Part shown: one piece after another, positions 55,601-64,000 of the stretch
Position numbering within the stretch: the first letter of the stretch is position 1
Layout: each line of letters opens with the position of its first letter
Source: Cutaneotrichosporon cavernicola
Lineage: Eukaryota > Basidiomycota > Tremellomycetes > Trichosporonales > Trichosporonaceae
Reading direction: 5' to 3'
NCBI RefSeq assembly: GCF_030864355.1
Contig: NC_083400.1
Coordinates: 511,001 to 575,000 of the forward strand
Length of the DNA: 64,000 bases
The notes under the pieces: model-generated
Databases searched by the model: none
The model's input: the letters and a program-made list of their open reading frames with translations, nothing else
What the model was told of the DNA's origin: nothing
Translations under genes and position numbers: made by a program

Positions 55601-58600
55601 CGGCAGGAAGCAGCACGACGCCGTCATCCTCCTCCCCGGCCACACCAACCAAGACGGACCTGCGAACGCCGAAGGCGGAGATGGCACCTGTGGTTTCGTC
55701 TTCTGAGGCGCCCACGCCTAAGGCTGAGACTCCGACACTGACGCCGACGCCGACGCCCAGCACGTCTGCGCCGATGCTGGTGGAGAAGGCGCTTCCCAAG
55801 CTGAAGCAGCGTGCGCCCGTGTCAGCACCAGCACCAAAGAAGTCTGGCGCGCGGCTCATTCACGATAACCCGGCCCGACCACCGCGCGAGCTCGAGGAGC
55901 CCAAGGAGCCTGAGCAGATCCCGCCATCCAAGGCCTCGTTCCGCTGCCGCCCGACGCATAGAACACTGCTTGCGGACGCCAAACCTGTCATGCCCGACCC
56001 AAACGTGTCGATACGCGACCTCACGCAGGACTTAATCCGCGCGCTTGATAACTTCCGGTATCCGACGCAGTCTGGCAGTGGTCCAGAACGCTCTGGCATC
56101 ATCCGCAACAGGCTCCTAGTACTGGTCCAGGAGGTGGACCGCCGCTGCTACTTGCCCCACGAGGAGGCGGCGTACAGAGATCTCCGCGAGGTGTGCTTCG
56201 ACTGGGCGGACTCGCTCTTGTTCGAGTTGCGTGTTGAACAGCCAGCCAACGAGCGCGGCGCCTGTCTCGAGGGCCTAGCTGCGGTCCTTGAGAGCCAGTG
56301 CCTCGCTGCCCACGCGCTCGAGGCTTCACCGTCGCACCAGGACGCCTTCCTCCACCTCATGATGCGCGTCATGAACTTTGTCATGGATAAGCTAGGCGCC
56401 AAGGGAGTGTTCCACAACACACTGCTGTTCAGCGGTCGCTTCTTGGTAAGCTTAAGAACGGACACGTCCAGCTAACATCAGGCGTTCGCGTTCTTCCGCA
56501 TTCCTCATGTGGGCGGGCAACTCGTTGGCGTGCTGCAACCGCCACGAGGTGCGCTCATGCGTTTCACGCGCCCCGTCTTGCTCGGCCGCAAGGTTCCGTC
56601 AGAGGCGCAGCCCAGCTACCCGACGCACCTCGAGGGACTCTGTTTCGACGACTCGCAGTCATACACGCGGCGTCTCCTCACGCTCGACCCCGACTTTGAC
56701 TCTGCCGCTGAGAAGGAGGCGTTCCACTTCCAGCCTGGCAATTGGTTACGCCGCTGGCAGTCGGACGACTCGGAGCTCTTCCCGGCGTTCTATAGAGCCT
56801 ACCACAAGCAGCTCGCATTCTACCTCGCGCCGGCCATATCGTACTACCAGCAGCAACGGCGGCCGATCCCGGCGAGCGTACTCCTGCGCGCGCCTGGCTA
56901 CGCACACCTCGCGACGATCTTCTCGATCAAGTGCCACTCGTACATCCTTGGCTCTGTCAACGCAGTTACGACCTCGTCGTCGACCCAGCACTTTGACGCG
57001 ACCGAGTCGGCGGGTTTCAGAGGCAGCCAGAAGCCGGCCGTGCTCGAGACGGCTAACCGCCGCCTTGTGGAAACGCTGTGGATGTTTGCCTCGGCGCCGA
57101 TCAACGTACCGACCCACGAGAACGTTGTCGTCCAGTGCGAGGGCTCGCAGCTGTGGGGCGAGATGGTCGACCTGTGGACCAAGAACCTCATCGCCAAGAC
57201 CAGCCTGTACGCGCCCAAGGGCGTGTTCTGCCTGTTCGACCTGCTCGATGGCCTCGTCGACCCAATCCAGTGGGGCGACGTACACTCGCCCCTCGACGTG
57301 CCGTACCTCATTGGCCTGTTCCGCCTCATCCTCAACGAGGGCGAGCACGCGCTGACGCTCGTCAAGGTCATTGCGTTTTTATTCACGCACTGGGAGATCC
57401 TCACTGCGCGGCCAGAGGACAGGCGCGAGTTGTGCATGGACATTCTGCTGAACAAGAAGCTGTTTGAGCGGCTGCTCCTCTTCTGGTCGCAATCTGTGCG
57501 CAGCTACGTGTTACGCTTAGTCGTGTTCCGCCTTGGCCACCTGCACACGACCAAGGATGAACCCGCGTCCTATGAGGTTGAAATCCAGTCCGTCCGCCTG
57601 CTTCAGCAGCGCCTCGATCGGATCAAGAAACGCTACGACGAGCTCGAGCCGCAGCAGTCTCCAGAGATACTGGACAGCGCATCTCTGCCACCAAGAACGC
57701 CTACAACGCCCGGACTGCCTCGCAGCCGCTCCACTATAACAATGGTTACGGATTCGCCACAGGCGACGACCCGCGCGGAAAGACTCTTAGCCAAGGAGGA
57801 GGACGACAGCAAGTCGAAGGGCTCGTGGTGGAAGCGCACGCTCGGCATGCAGAAGAAGCCGAAGGGTTCGTCGCCCAAGCCGCCGTCCTCGCCAAGCATG
57901 CCTGACAACTCGCCAGTGGTGAGGTCGCCAAGACTCTCGACAGCATCTACGGGGTCGAATGGTAGCGGGTCGCCGCACACCGCATCCAACCCGTCGCTTC
58001 CGGCGCCGAAAAACAACCCAGCAGCACCAGGCGTGCGCAAGGGGGACAATGGGGCGACCTCGCCGCGGTCGACGCTGGGCCCGAGCCTGATGCCGCCCGA
58101 GATTGGAACGGGTGGTTCAGGTTCGCCGACGTCACCGACATCACCGTCCAACCCGATCGCACGGGGCACCGCGCGCAAGTCGCCCCCTCCGAACATCTCG
58201 ACCGAGGGTGGGCCGAAGCCGCACGTCCGGGCAATCCAAGACGCCAAGGCGCAGTTTGCGTTCGAGTTCGAGCTGCCCACTGCATCGCCACTGAGCGACA
58301 CGTTCGAGGCGAGCAACGCCACCTCTCCTCGACGAAACTCGCAACCGCCGAGTCCGCGTGGCGCGACGAGCCCACACATGAGCCACTCGTTCTCGAAGCG
58401 CTCTTCCCTTCTCCCGCCGAGTACGGAGAAGGCGCTCGAGGCGTACGGGCACTCTACGCCAAAGATAGCGCCACGGGATCGCGACCCGGGGTATCCGCTG
58501 CGGCTGCACGCGTACGCGATCCGCATGCTCGCCGAGCTTGAGGACGCACAGAAGGAATACGACGAGTGGTGGTCGGAGGGTGGCATTGGCAAGGTGGATG

Positions 58601-58653
58601 GCGCGCCGCCGCGTCTCGCTGTCGCCTGGCCGTTCCACGAGGGTGAGGAGTAG
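52668..58653 (+). CDS. DUF1765 / UPF0592-family protein (1903 aa)
   Basis: Exons 52668-52808, 53047-56445 and 56482-58653 join in frame. Residues 1-1000 are Ser/Pro/Thr-rich and disordered, with many potential phosphosites and an Ala-Ser repeat (SASASASASASSP). The conserved core spans about 1005-1535: KASFRCRPTHRTLLADAKPV, RCYLPHEEAAYRDLREVCFD, FRIPHVGGQLVGVLQPP, LRRWQSDDSELFPAFYRAYH, VETLWMFASAPINVPTHENV, LFDLLDGLVDPIQW and LLNKKLFERLLLFW. This pattern is that of the fungal DUF1765 proteins (UPF0592 in fission yeast), whose role is poorly known. The tail (1536-1903) is again disordered except for a helical end. Confidence 0.85.
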
Positions 58654-59105
58654 TTGGGCAGTGCAGTGCAGTGTACGAGTAGAACGTAATGGCTGAGGCC
58701 GTGTCCGCATTTATGCCATTATACCAGTGTTAGTCCGGGCGCCGCCCGATGCATGTTGGTCCAACAGGCGAGTTGGTGAGGCGCGCGGCGCCAAGCAACT
58801 TAGCAGCGAGTTGAACTGCAGGAGGCGCAAGCAGTCGGAGTCTATGACAGGCGGTGATGAGGCCCAAGGCCGCCCAAGCTATGACGGTTTTCGGTCGTAG
58901 TTGACTTTACAGCTTCAGTGGGTAAAAAAGCCTCCGCCTAGCTTTCAAGGCCCTACGCCCAAATCCGCCCGGTAATCCCCTTGCAGGGCTTAGCCGGACC
59001 TTCCCCTCCCCACGTTGGCCTTCCGTTCCACATTACTCCATCCAACATATCCATATCGACTTCTTATCTTGACTTAACTCACCCTCCTTACTTGACCACA
59101 ATACA
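58654..59105. other. Intergenic: PEX3 promoter side
   Basis: No gene seen. A short GCAGT repeat (58661-58675) follows the upstream stop. The last 100 bases form a C/T- and A-rich leader. Confidence 0.5.
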
Positions 59106-61408
59106 ATGCCATCAAACCCCTGGCACAGGCGTGTGCGACGTATGCTCTTCGTGAGCGGCGCTGTCGGTACACTCTACTTCCTGTTCGGATACGTCGGGGC
59201 GCGGATGCGCGATGCCCGCCTGCGCGCAATGCGTGAGCGGCGTGAGAGAGAGACGTGAGTTTGCGTGGGTGATAATCCGATGTCTGAGAATTGTATGAGG
59301 AAAGTGATGAGGGGGGAGGGGGGGGAAGGAGCGGGCGGATGGGGAAACAAGCCAAAGGCGTGGGTCCAAGTCCGTCCCCGACTTGGTATTCTGTGGCCAC
59401 TCGTCACTCCATCACATCCACTCCCCCTTTCTCGCCACCTTGGCGCCTGGCGCATCCTCCCCTCCCAGCAATGTCCGCTAACTCCAGTCTCAAAGCCCAC
59501 TTCACCTCCCTCCTCTCAACGATCAGTTTTACACTATACGCTCTCCTGCCCAACCTCGAACCCGCCCTCTTCGCAGCCTACCCCGTCGAGTCAACTTCTC
59601 AGGCATTACAGGCGAAATCCGCCCCTCCCGAAGTGACATTCGACAGCAACCTTCGCCAGATGACCCAGGATGACAGTGACGGTGGCGTTGGAGCACTCGG
59701 CAGTCCGGCGGATACCGGCACGACCGAGCCGACGCCGGCAAGCACACCCGCCGACTCACTTCTTCTCGGACACGACGGGTATTCTACTGATGGCGGGGTT
59801 GCTGAGTTGTCCGCCAGACGCGCACCGGAACCGGGGACTTTGGCTGAGTCGCTCGCGAGTGTCGCGTCGGAGAGCACGGACGCGACGGAGGTTACGTTGC
59901 CGGCGGAGAGTTGGGCCAGCGAGTTTACGCGGAGCAGCGACGACGAGCTGGTGAGTCTGGCCCTCGACCTTTGCGGCCGGATCAGCGGGTATTTGTGAAC
60001 AGGGTTAACCGCAGCTCACATCCTCGACTATCTCGCAGGCAATCTCGCTGCCGCCCACTGATACCTCTTCCGTCGTGCCCTCGCCGCAGAGCCAGATGTC
60101 GCCGCTTGAGGCTAGCCCCCCGCACCGAATCCATGAGCCCGAGGCCTCGCCGCCCCAGGACCCGCGGACCAAGAAGCAACTGTGGCGCGACCTCAAGGTG
60201 CAGAGTGAGTCTAGGTGGCCGAGTCGGGAGCCATGTTATTGTTTGGTCTCGGTCTCGGTCTTGCCCAGCGCAACCCGTCCTTTCCCACTCCGCCTGATTC
60301 TGCTTGACGTTACGTCGTCGCGACACCCACGCCGCCCATCCTGCTGAGATCCCGCTGAACCCAGGCCTCACTCGCGCCTTCGCCACCGCGTACCTCGTCC
60401 CGCTCATCTACCTCCTCACCTCGTCCCAGCTTACGATCCTCTCCCGCGGCCGCTACCTCGAAGACGTGCAGGCGGCGCACCGCGCGCGCGAACGCGAGGC
60501 TGCTGAGCGCGCTGCCCTCAAGGCCATGTACACGCCAAAGTCGCTTTGGTCGTACCTTTCGCCCGACAACTATGTGCCCGAGTTAGTCAGATTGATACCT
60601 GAGCTTTGCGCCCAGTCTGCGCTCCAGCTCTGTCCGCTGTGGATGCTTGTGCAACGTAGCTGACTCCAGGGCCCTCCGCTCCTACCTCCCGTGGTCGGTA
60701 CCCGCTGACCCGCTGGACGAAGACCTCGCGCTCTCCCTGGAGGCCGAGCGCAACGCAGGCAACGCCGATGCGGAGCGCCTCTTCCTCACCTACTCCTGGT
60801 GGCTGCTGAACGAGGGTTGGCGCACCGTCTCTGAGCGGGTGGAGGGCGCCGTTGACCGTGTCTTCGGCGGCCTGGGGTTGAAGCGTGAACTGACGGCCGA
60901 GACGTGGCCCGCGCTCGTGAAGGAGGTTCGCGCGCAAGTGGAGACGGACTCGGCAGAGCAGACCAACGCCCAAGGCCACCACGCGCACGGCAAGCACGCC
61001 CTGTTTGACTTCACTGCCGTCCTGCTTCCCCCGACCCCCCTGCCGGCACTGTACGACTGCCCCCTCCCCACGACACCAGGTGACATCCCGCACGGCGCAG
61101 CCCACCTCGCAAACCTGCTCAGCCAGACGCGCGAGCACGTGAGCAGCCCCGACGCGCGCGCGCTCCTCGACACGGGTGTCAGCGCCATGCTCACCAGTCT
61201 CACGGACGCTCTGCGTAACCCCGACGGCAGCGGGCGCCGGCGCCTGGCCGACATCCTGCCCGAGCTGAACCGCTGGTCCCGCGGTGTGTGGGAGGGAATT
61301 CCCGACGGCGGAGTTGAGGCGCTCCTTGCCCTGCCGGAGTTTGAGGCTTTCGCAGCCGTCATCTTTGGCGACTGGGCGCCGAGACCGAGCCCGGTGCCAT
61401 CCGAGTAG
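59106..61408 (+). CDS. PEX3: Peroxisomal membrane biogenesis factor Pex3
   Basis: Membrane receptor that docks Pex19 and starts peroxisome membrane formation. Exons 59106-59254, 59488-59950, 60015-60204, 60365-60581 and 60670-61408 give 585 residues. A short lumenal start with basic residues (MPSNPWHRRVRRML) precedes the single membrane anchor (FVSGAVGTLYFLFGYVGARM), then a charged helix (RLRAMRERRERE). Cytosolic motifs: HFTSLLSTISFTLYALLP, TKKQLWRDLKVQSLTRAFAT then AYLVPLIYLLTSSQLTILSR, and FLTYSWWLLNEGWRTVSERV. An acidic Ser/Thr-rich insert (residues ~95-205) makes it longer than yeast Pex3. The fourth donor is GTTAGT, the only one that keeps frame. Confidence 0.93.
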
Positions 61409-62225
61409 GATTTGACAAGACATGCACATCGTTCTATTGAGTAGACTAGGACCTGGGCCGAAGAACTGGTGTAGGACGCTCTCGGTCTTGTGAAGAGTGT
61501 AATCTTGGTAGAGGCGATGAGATGATTTTCAAGACATGGCTGCCGGAGCGTCAACCAGGCGTAACAACTTGTACGCCGGTTGAGCAAGCGACCACTAGCC
61601 CCTGTCTTGGCTGATGATGTCAACGACTGCAGCTCTGGATGGAAAGGAGTGGGGCAGACTGGGATCTGTGACCATCTCGTGTTCAACTTTGGACCTATAG
61701 GGGTCAGTGTTTACAAGCAACTCGACAGCTCGACAGGGTAGTCATCCTGGCTCGCATCTCCCATCTCGCATCGGTAATGAACACGTGAACCCTCGCACTG
61801 TAGCGTTAAATTGGATATCGTAATGTGATGTGGCGTTTGGATGGGCGCATGCGATTTGCTATGCAGTCAGCCACAGGGGGCTAGTGAGTACAAACAAACC
61901 AATTGATTGATTACAGGGTAGTGGGTTAGATGGAGATTGCGCTAGCGGGTAGATGGAGATACGCGACTGTCTTCTTTCACCCCGCCTTTCAGACCGACAG
62001 CCATCTCACCGTAGATCCAGAAGGAAGAGGAAGAGGATAAATAGACGGGTAGACGGGATGTATCCTTTTCTCTTCTCTTCTCAACCCAGTCATCAAAGCA
62101 GTCACTTTCTCCAAGTGAGTCACCCATCTCCCCATCTCCCATCTCCCCATCTCCCCCTGCCCATCTCCCCATCTCCCCCCCCCCCCCCCATCTCCCCATC
62201 TCCCCCCCACTAACCCCAGCCCACC
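61409..62225. other. Intergenic region with a spliced leader for the 62226 gene
   Basis: No gene seen in the first 650 bases. Near 61928-61957 GTTAGATGGAGAT recurs as GGTAGATGGAGAT. The rest is the leader of the next gene, including its leader intron. Confidence 0.5.
62115..62219 (+). other. Leader (5' UTR) intron filled with a CATCTCCC repeat
   Basis: The donor is GTGAGT and the acceptor CTAACCCCAG, six bases before the ATG at 62226. Nearly all of its 105 bases are CCATCTCC-type repeats plus a 15-C run (62175-62189). Confidence 0.7.
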
Positions 62226-62651
62226 ATGGCCCCAACAAACATCACCGACCCATACGCGTGCTCGTCGTTCCCGACTTTGGACGGGGCGACCAAGGCGCCT
62301 CCCGCCTACTGGCCGCCAACGCTCAACTCGACGTCGGGCCAACGCGCATGCGTCGCGTTTCCCAACTACTATATGGTGGAATGTTGCGGAACAGCTTCGC
62401 AGGCCGTACATGACCCAAAGTGCGGATGGGAGGTGTGTATCTCAACAACGACGGATGCCCAGTGGGAAGAATGCTTCAAAAAGCTGGATGCACAGAGGGG
62501 CAACGTCGCGAATAAGGGGTATACCTATAATTGTGCACAGCAGGCAACCAAGGAGAGTAGTAAAGTGGATAACAAGAAGAGTGGCGCGAGGAGGGCCGTC
62601 GTTGGTGCCGCCGTGGTCGGAGCCGCCTGTGCTGCCCTCGCAGTGCTCTAG
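62226..62651 (+). CDS. Small Cys-containing protein with hydrophobic C-terminus, unknown
   Basis: A single exon of 141 residues. It has no N-terminal signal peptide (MAPTNITDPYACSSFPTLDG). Six or seven Cys are spread through the first 100 residues (ACVAFPNYYMVECCGTASQA, CGWEVCISTTTDAQWEECFK, TYNCAQQ). A basic stretch (KVDNKKSGARR) then leads to a C-terminal hydrophobic segment (AVVGAAVVGAACAALAVL). That order fits a tail-anchored membrane protein, with the Cys domain facing the cytosol, though a secreted form cannot be excluded. Similar small Cys proteins with a C-terminal segment occur in other fungi, but no named family was recognised. Confidence 0.72.
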   Translation: MAPTNITDPYACSSFPTLDGATKAPPAYWPPTLNSTSGQRACVAFPNYYMVECCGTASQAVHDPKCGWEVCISTTTDAQWEECFKKLDAQRGNVANKGYTYNCAQQATKESSKVDNKKSGARRAVVGAAVVGAACAALAVL

Positions 62652-62951
62652 CCCATCCACCACCATCAACCCGCCCAACCCGTGCTATCCCACCACTGCC
62701 GGCCACTACACATTACATCGCCCGTCGGTTCCAGCCTCCGCCATGTTTCTATAGGTTCTCGTACCTCTTCCCTAGTTGTTATGGTTAACAGTTCATGTTT
62801 GGCTCGCAGCTCTTTGTTTACAAAGTGGCCAAAAGTGGAGGTGCGGCCTCCTCTCACCGTTCATTCCGTCTGGCCTCGTAAAATCCTGCATACCGGTACC
62901 AAGTACTAATACAATACACCCAGTACACTGGCTACTAGTACAATCCTAAAT
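62652..62951. other. Convergent intergenic region
   Basis: The 3' ends of the 62226 gene (+) and the 62952 gene (-) meet here. No gene or repeat was recognised. Confidence 0.5.
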
Positions 62952-64000
62952 CTACGCCATCGCACTCGGCTGCTCGAGGCTCTCGCGCCGGTGTTCCTCG
63001 GCAGCACTCACGAGCGCGTCAATGCCAAGCAGCTGGCCGCCCGACGGTCCCGGCCAGCGCTTGTTCGGCGCGGCGAGGGGCCGCGGCTCGCGCGAACCCT
63101 CACGCGACGACCGGAACGATGAAAGCGGGGGAAGGTTGAAGCCGTCGCGCTCGCCCCGGTCGAGCGAGCCTGCACTGCCGCCAGAGCCGAGGGCGCGGTG
63201 GCCCCGCAACGGCGACGCCGAGCGGCGCAGCGGCGATTCGTTCCGGTCCCGTGAACGCAGGGGCGGCAGCAGGGGGTACCGGTTGAACGAGGGCTCAGAG
63301 GGCGTGACTACCGCCTGCGACGCCGCGGAAGACGCTGAGCTCTCGGGTAGGTGCGGTGACGAGGCGAGATGCGTGCCGTCCGCCCTCCCCCGGTTGGCTG
63401 GCTGAGGCGATGTCAATGTGGGACTGCGACTGTCGAGGTTGGGGAAAATGCCCCGCTTGAGCGTCTCGCGTCTATCCCAGCCCCACTCGCGGTACAGCTC
63501 GGCCCACCAGATGTTGAGACGCTCGTCGAGCATCTGCGACGACGACGACGACGACGAGGTCGCGTGGAGGTGGTCCGTCCAGCAGGTCACAATCATGATC
63601 GGGAAGAACACTGCGGTTAGCTTGTTGTGAAATTCAAGACTCACTGAGAGGTCCCTCTCGGCCGCGCTCGCCAAGCGCGCCAATGAGGACAGCCAAGTTG
63701 TCCACCGCCGAGCCCTGTCTCTGGACAGCGGTAGGCAAGCCATTATGTTTCGACTGGAGATAAAACATGCCACATTCGGCGACCGCGTGCATGTACGCAA
63801 ACGCCCAGCCGCTGAAGGCTATTGCAGGTACCGTGCTCTTGATCTTAGGCATCATGCTCGCGAGGTTGACCTCGTCAAAGCGCAGGTTGCGAGGAAGCTC
63901 GGTCGCCCAACCCTTGAGCCCCGCCTCAAAACTCATGCTGAACTTTGGGTCCGCTGCGTTGCCCGCGTTGACGTACGACATGATGTTGGCAAAGATGATG
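62952..64000 (-). CDS. Probable Zn2Cys6 transcription factor, C-terminal part (cut by window edge)
   Basis: Exons 63645-64000 (open at the edge) and 62952-63610 give the last ~337 residues. The visible part begins IIFANIMSYVNAGN. It contains GWATELPRNLRFDEVNLASM then AFSGWAFAYMHAVAECGMFY, the C-terminal pattern of the fungal-specific transcription factor domain (W-x-LP-x-x-L-x-F, then an AYMHAxAEC helix). After the splice (EGPLMFFPIMIVTCWTDHL) there is a Ser/Arg/Pro-rich disordered tail ending EQPSAMA. The DNA-binding cluster would lie upstream, outside the window. The family call depends on that pattern only. Confidence 0.62.

Noticed and set aside
57633..58592. 319-codon open frame antisense to the DUF1765 gene tail
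   Set aside because: Lies opposite a low-complexity coding region and has no independent signal.
1..64000. A previously undescribed defence, mobile or biosynthetic gene system
   Set aside because: Genes here are mostly recognisable single-copy housekeeping genes on mixed strands, without the co-directional clusters, transposase genes, repeats with spacers or enzyme sets such systems would show.

Overview
This is a piece of a basidiomycete yeast genome, most likely a tremellomycete and possibly from the Trichosporonales. That placement is inferred from gene style: GC-rich coding DNA, almost every gene split by introns that are often only 31-60 nt long, consistent GTGAGT/GTAAGT donors, CTGAC or CTAAC branch sites a few bases before the acceptor, C/T-rich leaders, and a Ste50-type adaptor carrying two C-terminal SH3 domains. 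No rRNA, tRNA, CRISPR array or intact transposon was recognised.

The window holds about 28 protein genes on both strands, two of them cut by the window edges, plus one decayed transporter. From left to right: a cut unknown gene (1-206, -); squalene synthase ERG9 (-); elongation factor IWS1 (+); a histidine phosphatase (+); a small unknown gene that may carry a frameshift (+); ATP synthase subunit j ATP18 (+); a PLC-like phosphodiesterase (-); a small Cys-rich protein (+); a mitochondrial-type acyl-CoA thioesterase (+); STE50 (+); COX18 (+); and a 1372-residue low-complexity protein (+). A scrambled MFS permease relic follows. Then come ICP55 (-), a conserved unknown (-), SEC63 (-), COX13 (+), MED22-like (-), a RAD51 paralogue (+), an acidic protein with one hydrophobic segment (+), a GPI-type surface protein (+), a DUF3224-like protein (-), TAF1 (-), an OYE-family flavin oxidoreductase (+), a small helical unknown (-), mitochondrial dynamin MGM1 (+), a 1903-residue DUF1765/UPF0592 protein (+), PEX3 (+), a small Cys-containing protein (+), and the 3' end of a probable Zn-cluster transcription factor (-).

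Most of these are single-copy housekeeping genes. Several act in the same compartments: mitochondria (ATP18, acyl-CoA thioesterase, COX18, ICP55, COX13, MGM1), the ER (ERG9, SEC63), peroxisomes (PEX3), and RNA polymerase II transcription (IWS1, MED22, TAF1). The genes are not in operons. Neighbours often diverge from short shared intergenic spaces: ERG9/IWS1, SEC63/COX13, MED22/RAD51-like, TAF1/OYE and 46331/MGM1.

Exon boundaries were inferred by eye from splice motifs, frame continuity and family conservation. All spliced reading frames given here add up to whole codons. I found no convincing undescribed multi-gene system. The most unusual items are gene-structure features (a 7-nt microexon and a GC-AG intron), an apparently shuffled permease relic, a perfect 20-bp palindrome in a long leader, repeat-filled introns, and a few unrecognised proteins.
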